Positions 1 through 11,642 of a stretch of DNA of 64,000 bases are shown here, one piece after another. The DNA is taken from the NCBI RefSeq assembly GCF_000787575.1, contig NW_012236532.1, forward strand, positions 496,001 through 560,000, read 5' to 3'. Below the pieces are notes generated by a model. That model saw only the letters and a list, made by a program, of their open reading frames with translations. It was not told the DNA's origin and made no database searches. Made by a program: the position numbers and the translations under genes. The number at the start of each line of letters is the position of its first letter. Position 1 is the first letter of the stretch. The DNA is from Acytostelium subglobosum LB1 (Eukaryota > Evosea > Eumycetozoa > Acytosteliales > Acytosteliaceae).

Positions 1-314
1 TCATGGCAATCATTGTCAACTACCTCTGGCACTACATCGCCAACCACCTCTTTGGCAACAAGGAGGCCCTGTTGGCCAAGCTCAGCTTGGTGTGCATCAC
101 ATCCTTCAAGTCCCTCCTCCGCCAGGAGTGGCGCTCCCTCATGTCCACGCTCACGAGTCACATCCTGGCCGGACGACCAGTCAACATCAAGAATGAGATG
201 GCCGAGTTCACTACCAAGTGGCACCTCAGCACTCGCAACAGCGACATCCGTCTTCCGCCTCTGCCGCCAACTATCAACAAATACCTGGTGGCCGAATTCA
301 GAGGCATACAGTAG
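1..314 (+). CDS. C-terminal end of an unidentified protein (partial)
   Basis: An open frame runs in from the left edge and stops at 312-314, giving about 104 residues. The visible part is a run of amphipathic helices (for example LLAKLSLVCITSF and LMSTLTSHILAG) that could be the last repeats of a HEAT/ARM-type helical protein, followed by a Pro/Leu-rich tail ending in FRGIQ. I do not recognise the family. The ATG at 3 is probably internal, because the frame is open at the window edge. A/T-rich sequence with AATAAT and AATAAA-like signals follows the stop near 407-415, consistent with a 3' end. Coding character is good; function is unknown. Confidence 0.7.
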   Translation, partial: MAIIVNYLWHYIANHLFGNKEALLAKLSLVCITSFKSLLRQEWRSLMSTLTSHILAGRPVNIKNEMAEFTTKWHLSTRNSDIRLPPLPPTINKYLVAEFRGIQ

Positions 315-1045
315 AAAAGAAAAGAAAGAAAAAAATCAAGAAAATTCAAAATCGACTAACTTATATGTATTATCCCGCCTCTTCAATGACGCCAATTTAT
401 TTGCAATAATAATAAACTTCCACTCTAGTCAAAAAAAAAAAAAAAACGACGGACAAGTCCAACTCCTACTCCGATAGCTACCCTCTCATCAACAGAAGTA
501 GCCCTGTACCTTCAATGGTACCATTTATTAATTCTTCAATTAATAAACTATCCTTATATAAAGTTTAAAATAAAAAAAAAAAAACTAACTAATTGTGCTT
601 GGGAGGTTGTAGATAGTCTTATAATTGTAATATCAACTTAATAGTCCGGAAGATTAAAATCAAGCAAACCGATTTTATTTATTATTAATAATATGGATCT
701 GTAAAAAGAGATGGAGAATTACATTGTTAACAGTTCTGATTTAAATTAATCGACCAATCAAATAAATTCTTTGAAAGAAGACTGCTCATCTTTTTTAAAT
801 AATTGCCGACAAGTAAATAGTTTGAAGTGGATAGCACATAATCTCCAACGATGATCCAATCATCTTTGATTACCACTCTTCATTAACTTGGGTTGTGGTT
901 GACAGTGAGTGTGTTGCTCCCTGCTCCCTTCGCCAATGATACAGATGTCTCTTGAATGAATGAGTTATTATTAATACCTGCTGTAGATGATAAAATAGGA
1001 GTAAGAAAGTATTGAACTGTATATTTTTTATTCAATTATAATAAT
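315..1045. other. AT-rich intergenic region
   Basis: This holds the 3' end of the left-edge gene and the upstream region of the small secreted-peptide gene. It contains poly-A tracts near 430-446 and 570-583 and many in-frame stops. I see no gene or RNA here. Confidence 0.6.
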
Positions 1046-1304
1046 ATGAATTCCAACAATATATCTATTTTATTAATATTATTTTGTTTATTCATTTTCA
1101 CCTTTGTTGTAGTAAAAGGAGATTGTCAAGATGTATGTTCAGAAAAGAAAGAAATAATAATATATTATTCATTCTAACTCCATCAACTCATAGAGATGTA
1201 GGGATCAGTTCTTTGACTGTGCCAACAATGACAATTCCAAAATAATACCATGCAGTCAAGTCTTTCGTACCTGTATTGCCAAATGTGGAAAGGGTTATAG
1301 ATGA
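1046..1304 (+). CDS. Small secreted six-cysteine peptide, two exons
   Basis: This gene is too short to appear as a single open frame. Exon 1 (1046-1132) encodes 29 residues. A 61-bp intron (1133-1193) has a GTATGT donor and a CATAG acceptor, and exon 2 (1194-1304) encodes 36 more, giving 65 residues. Residues 6-24 are strongly hydrophobic (ISILLILFCLFIF then TFVVVK), a typical signal peptide, probably cleaved near KG-DC. The mature part has cysteines at 27, 31, 38, 49, 56 and 60, spaced C-x3-C-x6-C-x10-C-x6-C-x3-C. Steps of 4 and 7 put the cysteines on one helix face, so I infer a helical hairpin with nested disulfides 27-60, 31-56 and 38-49, resembling alpha-hairpinin-type folds. The family is not recognised. 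The consensus splice sites and the symmetric cysteine pattern created by splicing are the support. Confidence 0.68.
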
Positions 1305-1460
1305 GGATGAAGATGATGATGTTTGACGTATACAAAGACCATTCAACAACAATGTTGTTGGAATTTATTCAATCGAAAGAAGGCTGGCTGGTAAGACATG
1401 TATACAATCTAATATAAATAGAGTTTGGTTGGTTGTGGATAGATGTTATTATTACAATCA

Positions 1461-4400
1461 TCATCGAACTGGGTTTCCTCGCTTGGGTGGTAGGGGAGGT
1501 GGCTTGTTTCCTTCACTTGAAGAGCTAAGCGGCGATGTTGGATGCTGATGCTGATGCTGTTGCTGTTGTGTCGGTGAGGCTGGTGCACCACCTGTTGGAG
1601 ATAGTGCGATTGGTTTACGCTTGGGTGGCAGAGGAGGCGGGGCTCCACCCGATGAGCTGAGTGACGACGATGACATTGAGCGGGAGACCTCAATCGATGC
1701 TGGAGCTGCAGAGGTTGCTGGTGCTGCAGGCGTCGATGGAAGAGGTGGAAGGCTCTTCTTTTGTGGCGGTGTTGGAAGTGTCTTGAGGGGTGCTGCTGGC
1801 TTTGCCAAAGGTTGTTGTTGTTGTTGTTGGGGTCTGGATGGTAGTTGTTGTGAAGTACTAAGTGACATCACAGGTGATGGTTTGTTGTTGTTGTTGTTGT
1901 TGAAGTTGTTGTTGCTGTTTGGTGGGCTGCCCAATGGAGCATTCTGATAGGCGTAGGTGAATCGCTTCGACTCTGGCTTGAGTGGATGAGGAGTTTGTGT
2001 TGGGAAGGAGGTCGATGAGGTCAGGTTGTGGCTGTTGACAATCATTGGCAGAGTGATCTCTGGCTCCAATGCCTGTGGCTGAGGTGATATGGACTTGATA
2101 ACTGGCAGCGTGAACTCGTCTGTCGCCTTGGCGGTCGAGTAGTCGGGAGTGGTTGGTGGCAATATCAGCTGTGGCGGTGTTGATGGTGGAGGTGCGTTGT
2201 AGTTGTTGAGCGGCAATTTCGATCGATCCGATGATTGATCGTTTGGTGATTTCTTTACAGGAGGACTGGCTGGCTCCACATGTGGCGTGGACTGGAGCAC
2301 CAGGTTACAAAAGGAGAGCAGGTTGCTCTGAGACGATGTCTTGGACACGTTGTTTGGATGTGTTGGCGACGAAGGGGCGTAGTGATGTTGAGTTGGCGAT
2401 GGACTCTGGCCAATCGATGGCAATGCGGGCAGAGTGACTGAGCCATCATTGGTCGATGGTTGGTAGTGGGGCAGGCTGGTGGAAGAGTTGGAGTATGGTG
2501 ACAATGATACGGCCGGTGCATCCTGGCCGGGCAGTGCTGGGAGAGTGATGTTGGGCATCTCGGACATGGAGTCGTTGACCATGGATCCCTCTGACTCGCT
2601 CTCAATATCGGACAGCATTGAATCGTTTTCCCCTGCTGCCAACGATGATGTGTTCTTCGTTGTTGTTGTGTCCTGGGCCACGGACTCTGTGTCTTGAGCA
2701 TCCTCTGCAGCCGGCTCGTTCTCTTCCTTTCTTGCCGAGGCCACCGACAGATATGAGAAACATGATCGACACACTCTCACTGGCTTGCTATGATTGTCCA
2801 ACTTGAATGATTGATCAGAGCACTTGCCACATACTACATTTCCACATCTTCTGCAGTGATGCTAAATTCATTCATTAGTTAGTTGTTGTTGTCTGATTGA
2901 CCCGACTGAGTCATTGCCCTCACTACATACCCTTCTTCTAATGGCCGTGAACTTTGAATTACACTCCATGCATTGGACCGCTTCGTTGTCTGGAATCCAG
3001 ACTGGAGCAGTGGTGGACTTCTCCTCCTCACCACTCTTTGGAAGGATCATCTTGATGTTACTGTACTGTCTATTCATTCTCGCCACTGATCCCTCATTCT
3101 GTGACAAGAACTTCAACTGTAGCTCCAATGCAGTGATCCAATTGTTCTTCTCCAAGTCATTCTCGGCAAACACCGTGAATGACTTTGTTGTATGAATGAT
3201 CTGGAATGAGAACTTGTACTCTATATGATGATTGTTAGTGGCGTCGTCATGGATGGTGGAACACAATTGATTGATACATACTGGAATCTTTGTCATCGAG
3301 GTTGACGATCTTGGAGTTGGCAAGTGGTAGCAAACGATGGAACTTGTATATTGGGTTGGCAACTGTTGTCTCTGTCTTTGTTCCATAGACAAGGGCATCA
3401 CTGAATAGTATGAACCATCTCTTCTTTGGTTCCTTTCGACATATCTTGGTCAGGTATCCCTCACGAACGAATGCCCTAAGTGGTGCAAGTAGTGGCTAAA
3501 GGTGCATGTGATGTACTGTGTCAGTTGTGGACGATCCAAGGGAGGGGGGGAGGGGGGGGGGGAAGGNNNNNNNNNNNNNNNNNNNNNNNNNNNNNNNNNN
3601 NNNNNNNNNNNNNNNNNNNNNNNNNNNNNNNNNNNNNNNNNNNNNNNNNNNNNNNNNNNNNNNNNNGGGGGGGGGGGAGGGACTGGACTTACTGGTACAT
3701 ATCCAGTGAACCTTCTCTGGATGGTGAGGATCTTCTCTGAGTTTTGCTTCTCTCTAATACTCTCGTTGACGTGATCGGCCACCTCTGTGACCTTGACCAA
3801 CGCATCCTCGATCACTTTATAATCGCTAAACTCCTTTGGTGTCAGTTTAATCAAGCTCTCCAACAACATCTTGTATCTCGGTATACGCTGCACCGGCATG
3901 ATCAGCAACGACGTCAAGTCCAGTCCAAAGGCAGAGTCCACGCTTATTTTCTAAAGTTGAGTCGAGTCGTTGGATAAGTATGATTGATTGATTGATGGAA
4001 TGAATGATTGACCGTGGCAAGACATACTTTGAGATATATGGCAAAGTCTTTGGACTCGGTGGTCTTCTCCTTTAGCTTGGCAATGGCCTTGTCGTAGTTG
4101 GAACAGTACTCTGTGTACATCTTGAGGTATGGTGCCAGTTTGAGGAAGATGTCGCCCATCTTCTTGTTGGTGGACCATGTTGTCATACGATCCTGGATCG
4201 ATGTCAACAGTTCCCTATTGATCGTGAGCAAGTCCTCAATATGTCCGAATATCTGTTGTAATACCTTTATAGGTACTAATGGTGGTTGTATAGTTCGCAA
4301 TGGTTTCAAGTAATACTATATATATATTCATTTGATTAGTTGATTGATTGAATGATGAGTTGATCCATTACAACAACATACATGTACTATAACTTCCAAG

Positions 4401-4640
4401 TTCCTAACATATATCACTTCTGTATCCAATATCTCCTTGGCAACCTTATCTCTGTTCTCATTTTGTATCACTGTTTGATATGTCACATGATTGATTGATT
4501 AGTTGATTGATTGAATAATTGATATTATTATCGATTGACCTACCTTGCTTCGCGTATCTCTTCCTAGTGATCCATGCTTTAATGGTGGAACCCAACAGTT
4601 CACGAGATTCATTCGTCAGCTGTACACCTTCTTCCATCAT
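1461..4640 (-). CDS. FGD-like RhoGEF: DH-PH-FYVE protein with SH3-binding tail
   Basis: A multi-exon minus-strand gene of roughly 870 residues. It begins at the ATG at 4640 (exon 1 4544-4640, exon 2 4382-4470). The N-terminus has a short basic segment, TIKAWITRKRYAKQ, reminiscent of half an IQ motif. A DH (RhoGEF) domain follows, starting near DKVAKEILDTEVIYVRNLE and including the family hallmark PVQRIPRYKMLLE. Next is a PH domain (GYLTKICRKEPKKRWFILF to about NNWITALELQL). A FYVE zinc finger follows with the WxxD motif (WIPD), CMEC, the split RRRHHCRRCG and RVC. The last exon (1461-2861) is a long Ser/Pro/Asn/Gln-rich tail ending in two class-type proline motifs, PPPLPPKRKP and PPPLPPKRG. 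The layout matches FGD-type activators of Cdc42/Rac recruited to PI3P membranes. The last intron splits the FYVE finger, and the DH-PH intron contains an assembly gap. Confidence 0.88.
3567..3666. other. Assembly gap of 100 N within an intron
   Basis: Exactly 100 N are flanked on both sides by G-runs (about 3541-3565 and 3667-3677). It lies in the intron between the DH and PH parts of the RhoGEF gene, so coding sequence is probably not lost, but the true intron length is unknown. Confidence 0.95.
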
Positions 4641-5427
4641 CTTGTATTATATATATATTTAAAGTATATGTATCTGTGTATAAATATTTGTTTGTTTAGT
4701 TGTTTGATTGATTGACCAGATTGACAAGATTGAGATAGATAGAGAATAGCTAAAAGGGAAAGTTATAGATTGGTCCTGTCTGTCCTGGTGAGTTGAGCGT
4801 GTGTGTGTGTGTTGTCGATGCGATCGATTGATTGTGTTTGACGTTTATGAGGTAATATCGTCTGTCTTTGTGTGTGTTTATGTTTGTTTGCGGATCGAGA
4901 AGATGAAGAACAATGTTATTATTATATGTTTGCGATAAATAATGATGTGTTGGGTAGAACAAGGTTTGTGGACTGATTGATTGGTTGATTGGTTGTGTTT
5001 GAGTGAGTGAGAGTGCACAACAAACAGATCTGAGCTCTCGAGGGAGTGAGAGAGACCACAAGACAAAGCCACAAGTCGAATTGTACAATCACAACACAAA
5101 GAGATACGAGTAAAGGAGGATGGCATCAACACAAAACAAAATTAGTTTGAGTATCGTGGCAGCCACCTTGGGACCCAGACACTCCATCAAATCAAAGATA
5201 TTTCATGCGGATGGATGATTCGAATTCCGTTGTCGGGCTGCTACATTTGGCGAAACTTCTCACTTGTTTGTGATCATTCAATCATTAATTCAGACACTTG
5301 GAACAGACAGACACAAGTATATGTTTATTGGTCAATGATTGCTTTTGAACAAGTAGCAGTAATATAGAAGTAGTAGTAATAGAGGAGGAGGAGGAAGGAG
5401 AAGAAGAAGTATATTATGTAAGAGGTG
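4641..5427. other. Intergenic region upstream of the RhoGEF gene
   Basis: Contains GT-rich and TGAT-type repeats (for example 4797-4812). Several short frames on both strands lack domains or splice support. It serves as the RhoGEF promoter region and the 3' flank of the neighbouring coiled-coil gene. No gene is supported. Confidence 0.5.
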
Positions 5428-6405
5428 TTACAATGAGAAGAGACTGATGATTGATTTCTTCCTGGGCTGTGCAATGACTGGTGATGGGGTCATTGAGATG
5501 TTGACACCAGCGTTGCCACCTTCAGTGGTGACACATGACACTATTGTTGGAGAGCTGGGAGGCTTGGCCTTCTGGAAAGGTGATCTTGTATGTGTTAATG
5601 TTGGTGTATGATGTGTAGGATACATTGAGGAGGATGCTGATGAAGATGATGCTTGGTTATCGTTATTTCCAATGTTATTATTATTAACATTGCTTATGTT
5701 GTTGTTGTTGTTATTATTGTTATTAATGTGATTGTGATTGTTGTTATGATTGATAAGGTTATTGTTATTGTTTGGATCGAGTAGAGTTGAACTGCTGACA
5801 TTGGCTACGTTGTTTGAGCTGCTGCTGCTGCTCATGGTCATAGAGATTGGAGGAGGATTGGATATACCTCCACTGCTATTGAGGTTGAATGATGATGCTT
5901 TGGACAGTGATGGCGAGTTGTTTGAGGGTATCGATCGACCCGTGTATAAATATAGTGAACTGTCTTCGTAGTATTTATCATGGCGGACACCTGATCCACT
6001 GGCTCCAACGCCTCCGTCACCATTTGAGTTATTTAGACGCAACGAGTTGATGTCCACGCCTACGCCCGAGACCTTTGGTGTGGATGATGTATAGGTCGTT
6101 GTGATGTTTGGTGTGATTCCATTCTGTTTGAGCTGCTGGCGCAACTCAATGATCTCCTCTTCGAGTTGGGCATGGCGTCGTTCATGGCGTTCATTCTCCA
6201 ACTCATACTCTTGCATTGTATTCTTCAAGTTATTGATCTCTTTATCCTTTTGTTCAATCGTTTGTCTCAAATCAAGATTCTCCTTCTCCAATCCATAAAC
6301 AGTCATCTCCAATCCTCTCATCTTAAATACAGGTGATTGTAATGGATCCCTCTTATGTTGTTGATCCATCGCAGTATTATTAGTTGTGGCTGTTGTCGTT
6401 GCCAT
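5428..6405 (-). CDS. Coiled-coil protein with Asn/Ser-rich C-terminal half
   Basis: A single 325-codon frame. Residues 1-30 are Thr/Asn-rich. Residues about 33-95 form a strong heptad coiled coil (LEKENLDLRQTIEQKDKEI, then ELENERHERRHAQLEEEI). The remainder is Ser/Asn/Gly-rich low complexity with a long Asn tract near residues 210-250. The C-terminus ends in basic-hydrophobic PRKKSIISLFSL. No catalytic motif is visible. A coiled-coil scaffold or adaptor is plausible, but this is inference. I do not recognise a named family. The start is the only Met before the coiled coil in a frame with good codon use. Confidence 0.75.
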   Translation of the reverse strand: MATTTATTNNTAMDQQHKRDPLQSPVFKMRGLEMTVYGLEKENLDLRQTIEQKDKEINNLKNTMQEYELENERHERRHAQLEEEIIELRQQLKQNGITPNITTTYTSSTPKVSGVGVDINSLRLNNSNGDGGVGASGSGVRHDKYYEDSSLYLYTGRSIPSNNSPSLSKASSFNLNSSGGISNPPPISMTMSSSSSSNNVANVSSSTLLDPNNNNNLINHNNNHNHINNNNNNNNNISNVNNNNIGNNDNQASSSSASSSMYPTHHTPTLTHTRSPFQKAKPPSSPTIVSCVTTEGGNAGVNISMTPSPVIAQPRKKSIISLFSL

Positions 6406-6934
6406 TTGATTATATATCTATGTACAATATAGGTATAATATATATTAAGGTATAAATATATATCTATCTCAATGAATGAATGTTAGTTAAGTAAAAGTTA
6501 TTAGTTGTTAATTATCAATGTACATAATATTAAGTTGTTTAAATGTATTTCAATCAATCAGTTGGTGTGTTGTTGATGTTGGTGGTTGGGCTGCTTGTTG
6601 CTCTCTTGCTGACTGACTGACTGACTGACTGCTGAGGTGTGTGTAAGTGAGTGTGTTGTTGGAAGTGCTTCCTGCTACTCCCTCACCAATCCAATCCACA
6701 AGGAGATCAACCAACAACACAACAACCATTTTAAATGAGTGGCTCGATGATGACCACACTCAACTACACACACTCACACACACACACTGACCATCACCAA
6801 AGGAGGAAGATTAAGATTGAAGTAGTGTGTTGTGTGTTGTGTGTAGTCGAATGACCATGATGATGATGTCAATGAATGAGAATGAATGAACAAAAGTTGA
6901 GGATCTTATGGATGGATGGATGAATGAAAGGGTT
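6406..6934. other. Intergenic region
   Basis: AT-rich sequence with (TGAC)n at 6608-6631 and CA/TG-rich simple repeats near 6768-6845. It lies upstream of the coiled-coil gene and downstream of the lipase gene. I see no gene. Confidence 0.5.
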
Positions 6935-9594
6935 TTAGATTGCCGCTTGGTCCGTCTTGGATGCATCCAGAATGTTGAGAATGTAGTTGAGTATTTGATC
7001 GTCTAGGCCAAGTGTGAACTCAATATGTCCACTCTTGCTCGCCTTTAGGAATGCAAACTCCGGATGGAACTTCTTCAATGTACTATAATGCTTGATAATA
7101 TTGTGTGGCTCTATCAAGTTATCATTCAGTCCCATTATAAAGTGTACCGGTATATTGATCCTGTGGTGATGACATGTGATGTTAGTGACCGATCAATCAA
7201 ATATAGTAACTACTACTACTTACACATCATAATGATCTAGGAAGTTAAGTGGATATGGCGTGCCATAAAGTTCCATGTTCTTCTGTTTGCCATAGTCGAA
7301 TGCTTGAAACTTCTTGGCCTTTCTTATTTGGAAGAAGTGTCGATAGGTCTTTACAGAGGTGCCAGAGAATGTGTTGTAGGCCAAGTTATGTATCTTCTCC
7401 AATGGATGATTCTTCATCTCGCCACCCAACAAGAATCTCGACACCAAGTACACCATCAAGTCCTTTGTCGGTGTGTTACTCATCAAGTCATGATATATCT
7501 TGGCTGTGATCACACGTATCGTGTCTAAATGGAGATGATTGAATGAGTGAATGAATGGTGGATGAGTGAATGGCGCTCGTGGATACATACCTGAGGGGAA
7601 CTTAAAGACGTATACTGGGAATATGGACACCCAGAGATTGATCAATGGGCCAAGGAAGTCGACAATCTTTGGCGCCTTCTCATGTACACCAGCTGGTGAC
7701 AACAGGATTACTCTACTCAGGTGATGGCTCTTCTTCAATATGCCCATGAATACTATATACATTAGAATACATGCTGCGCCCATCTATATGAATGAATGAA
7801 TGAATGAGTGAGTGAATGAATGAGAGTTGAGCTTGGACCTGGATTAAGTCCACTTACACTATGAGCAACAGCGCTAATATTGATATCATTGGCAGAGACT
7901 ACATCATTGTTCTGAGTGGCCAACTCTTTGATCTTGACTTGACGTATGACTTGAATGAATGATGGGATGTCCTTGAAGGCATGCTCATTGACGGAGAAGT
8001 CCCAATATTGCTTGGCCGATATGTTGTGTTCAGTGTGGAGTCGCTCGCCATTGCCACGCAGATTGCCAAGGAATACGTCATAGCCTTGATCGTGGGCCGC
8101 GAATGCCAATGATTGAGTGGGTCCAGTGGCCACCCATGCAAAGCTATTATCAAACACTCCATGCTGTAGGTACAATATGTGTTTGGACTGCTTGTTGGGT
8201 ATGCGTTCCAACAGCAGGATGTAGCCATCTTCAGTGGTCACGTGATATTGTTCATAAGGATAGCCAGCTTGTTCAACAATCTCCTTTACACTCCTCACAT
8301 CCAACTCCTTGTCCGAGAATAATCTATTTGGAATATCCCTAACTCGCTTCCATCGATTGACCAACATATTGATCACACTGTTGCACATTGTGAATGGGAA
8401 TGTGATCACCTTGACTGTTGATTGATTGAATGAGTGAGTGAGTGAGATTGATTGAGTGATTGAGTGAGCGTGGACCATTGAAGATACTTACAAATATAGT
8501 AGGGTAGGTATAGAGGGAAGGTGATAAGGAAGAAGATGAATGAGCGAATGCTGAATGATGCCAATGCATTGAGTGTGTTGGATATCTTCACTCTAAGATA
8601 ATGGAAGAATCGATCGGAAAACAAAAGTATGTTTGTCCTCAAGTCCTGGATGTTGGATGATGTTAGGTCCTGATCAATTAGTCACAGTCACGTGGCTCGT
8701 GGAACATACCTCAAGGAATCCAGTTGTTATCTGCTCGTGATGATGTACTAGATCGCGATTGACATAGTATTGTCTCTTCTTCTTCTTGCCAGATCGTGGA
8801 CGAGGTGTGATTGGCTCCATTGTATTCCTCTTTGAACTGGATGATGAGGGACGTAGGGAGCTGCTGAGGGTCTTCCTAAATACACTGTTGTTGTTGCTGC
8901 TGCTGCTGCCACTTCCACTGCCACTCAATCCACTGAGACTGCTCTGTGGAGACATGGCAGCATCGTTACTAATGGCGTATGATGAGGTCGATGGTGACAT
9001 TGTCGGTGATCCACCATCAGGATCATTCAACAGTTGAACAAATGGTGTTGGTGTCTTTGTGTTGCCCTGTTGCTGCTGCTGTCCTTGTTGCTGCTGACCT
9101 TGCTGTTGCTGTTGTTGGAACTGTTGATAATGTTGTTGTTGTTGATGTTGATATTGTTGTAGTTGTTGCTGTTGTTGTTGCCGCTGTTGAATGTACAGTT
9201 GTGAGAGATGTGATTGATGTAGCGGTGATGATCTAGTCTTCTTGTATAATGATGATGATGATGAAGACGTTGACTTGTTCCTCTTCTTTATACGATGTCT
9301 TTGTTCCAAATAACTCTGATATCCTGGTTTATAGAATATACGCAAGAATGTAATCGTTGCCATATTGGCCAATTGAACACCGAGTTGCCATACTATATAT
9401 ATATATATATATATATATCGATTGATGAAGTAGTTAGTATCAATCGATGGTAACATGTCCATTCATTGATTGTCCGTCGTCGCCGTCATACCTTCTTGAA
9501 AGAATATCTTTAGTGATTCATTTAGAGATATTAGTGTCTTGTCGATATAGGATGTCAACACTGTTGATATCCACAATCTAATTCCAAACAACAT
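6935..9594 (-). CDS. Membrane-associated acid lipase / steryl ester hydrolase-like protein
   Basis: A seven-exon minus-strand gene of about 740 residues, starting at the ATG at 9594 and ending at 6935. The N-terminal ~270 residues carry hydrophobic segments, a Gln/Ser-rich linker (CAG tracts around 9070-9180) and a basic stretch (SGKKKKRQYY). A further hydrophobic helix follows (SFIFFLITFPLYLPYYI, about 8510-8545). The C-terminal half is an alpha/beta-hydrolase with the abhydro-lipase lead-in (VEQAGYPYEQYHVTTEDGYI) and LQHGVFDNSFAWV. The nucleophile elbow is AVAHSMGA, with its Ser at an exon junction. The acid is in MGLNDNLIEP and the catalytic His in SKSGHIEFTLG. Overall it resembles lysosomal acid lipases, and the long membrane-bound N-terminus recalls yeast Yeh1/Yeh2/Tgl1 steryl ester hydrolases, so a role in sterol ester or triglyceride breakdown on lipid droplets or ER is inferred. 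Confidence 0.85.
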
Positions 9595-9942
9595 GTTGTT
9601 GGCTGTTTTGTTGAGTAACTAAGTTGTCGTCTTTATCGTCTTTGTCGTTATGATTATATAAATATCTGGAGAAGTATGTCTGTATGTCTATATGTATATG
9701 TATGTATGAATGTAAGTATGTATTTATCTATCCTCCCATTATACACATTGTGAATGGATAATTGAATGAATGGGTGAATGTGAATGTGTCAGCTGACTTT
9801 GACCTTGAGTGAGCGTGTGAAAGGGTAACCTTTGTTTGAAATCGGCGGTGAATCTTCAACTTGGTGTGAACAACTCATTTATTTTAATTATCTCTATCTC
9901 GAGATTATTATAAATACAAACTAATAATAATAATAATAATAC

Positions 9943-11642
9943 TTATTCAAGTTTAATGATTAGATCGTTGTACTCATATAATATGAAGTTTAGACTCCAT
10001 TGAGTGCCACCACCATTGATTGGCGATGTAGTTGTTGTTGAAGGATGTTGAAGGTCATTTAGGAATTGTCCATACAGTGTATCAATGTTGTTTACATCTC
10101 CACCATCATTGAGTAATATACAATGGAAGTATGACTTCAATAATAATCTTTGTATAATATCATTGGTCGATGTCATTGCTGATGATGATGGCGATGAAGA
10201 TGAAGATGATGATCCAGTATCAATGAATAATACATGAAAGTGTAACTTTCCATCTTTACGTTCGACCATTGGCTTGACCACATAAGTGTATCTCTCTCCA
10301 TTACCTTTGTTCACAGCCTCATTGATCTCACCAATAATATGCTCTCCATTATGACCTTCCTTCAAATCAAACGCCTGTTCAATCGAGCTTCCAAAGTTAA
10401 CTTGTATCTGATCGACCATCGATGTTGGCTTCACAAAGCTACATCCATCGTGAGTATATGTTAGTCCATGCGTTGATCAATCCTATCAATCAAACATACT
10501 CTTCCATTTTGTTTACGGCCTCGATGCTTAGTACTTGGCGATTTTGTAACCAGTGACGGATGAGAATGGTCGATCGCTGGATGTTGAGTGTGCGGAAACG
10601 GATGGTCTTGAGTGATCGATAGCTGCATGCCATGTGACATAGGGACAATCCGCATACTACTGCCATGTTGGTGAATATACTGATCGATGTCATCATCAAT
10701 CCAACTGTTGTACCAATGGCCATGCCAGTCAGATATGCTGCCATACCCTGTGATTGATACTTGGCAGTGATATCTCCCAAGTTCTCCTTTAGTGCAAATG
10801 ACTTGTTGAGTGATGCCCTTGTCGCGCCATAGATCAATCCAGCAATGCCCTTGGCCACATTAGACAACGAGGCCAACGGTAAGAAGTAGCCTGGGGCGAG
10901 TGGAGTGCATACCTCCATCTGATCGTTTGTTTGATTGAGTGAGTGGGATAGTTCCGGGGGCGGGGCGGGGGCAATGATAACTTACAAACACTCCAAGATT
11001 GTGGAGGAGGTCACCGCGGAACTTGAATCGCTTGAGGTCGTAGTCGAGGGAGGTACTGTAGCGGCTGGCGAATAGGACTAGGGCACTCGCACCTAGTCCG
11101 TCTTTGAGTACCCAGGAGATGGCGGCGGCAAAGGGTAGGGATGTGGAGAGTCCGACTCCAACCGACGTGAGCAATGCATGAGTGCTCAGCATGTAGGTCA
11201 CTGAGCCAAGTGTGTTTTGAACAAAGACCCAACGTTGATATGAACCATAGTCGCTGGTGACCGAGTGCGGGTAACCCTTTGGCAAGAACAACATTGTGAA
11301 TCTCTCCATCAACATTGTCGAAGATAGCTGGCCTTCATCATCCTTCACGATCACTCCATCATTGCCAACATGATGAGTACTATGTGGTACCATGTTCAAT
11401 GATTGAGTTGACTTGTCCAGCACATAATGTTTCTTCAAAGTGCCCTGATGTATCTCCTTTATAGTACGTGTAGTAGTAGTGCTTGAGGAAGATGAGCCTA
11501 GGTATCTACATTGTGATGATCTTCCAACTTTATGATGTTGATGTATGAGTGAGTGAGATGAAGACCATGTTGATGATGTAGTCCATGATCTAACACTGGC
11601 ACAGTGTTGGAGTTTGAATGAATTGAGTCTATACATCTCCAA
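9943..11642 (-). CDS. RUS family (DUF647) protein
   Basis: A three-exon gene of about 525 residues. The basic, Ser/Thr-rich N-terminus (residues 1-80) could be a mitochondrial targeting region. The DUF647 core starts near FLPKGYPHSVTSDYGSYQ and continues through ISWVLKDGLGASALVLFASR, the basic loop LDYDLKRFKFRGDLLHNLG and the membrane segments of exon 2 (for example AAYLTGMAIGTTVGLMMTSI). These are the hallmarks of the RUS/C16orf58 (RUSF1) family. In plants RUS1 and RUS2 act in vitamin B6-linked root light responses; the cellular role elsewhere is not settled. The C-terminal exon (about VKPTSMVDQIQV onward) has a low-complexity Ser insert and no known motif. Exon 2 ends after KME and the last exon begins with a GA|C junction to DFVKPTS. 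Confidence 0.88.

Noticed and set aside
4750-5132. Minus-strand frames upstream of the RhoGEF gene
   Set aside because: They are rich in NQSINQS-type translations of TGAT repeats; no splice model joins them convincingly to the RhoGEF start.
5088-5190. Short hydrophobic minus-strand frame (about 32 codons, LKLILFCVDAILLYSYLF)
   Set aside because: It looks membrane-like but is too short, has no signal of splicing to a further exon, and is AT-biased sequence prone to hydrophobic codons.
6550-6759. Minus-strand 69-codon frame beginning with hydrophobic residues
   Set aside because: It consists largely of translated CA/TG and TGAC repeats; no conserved feature.
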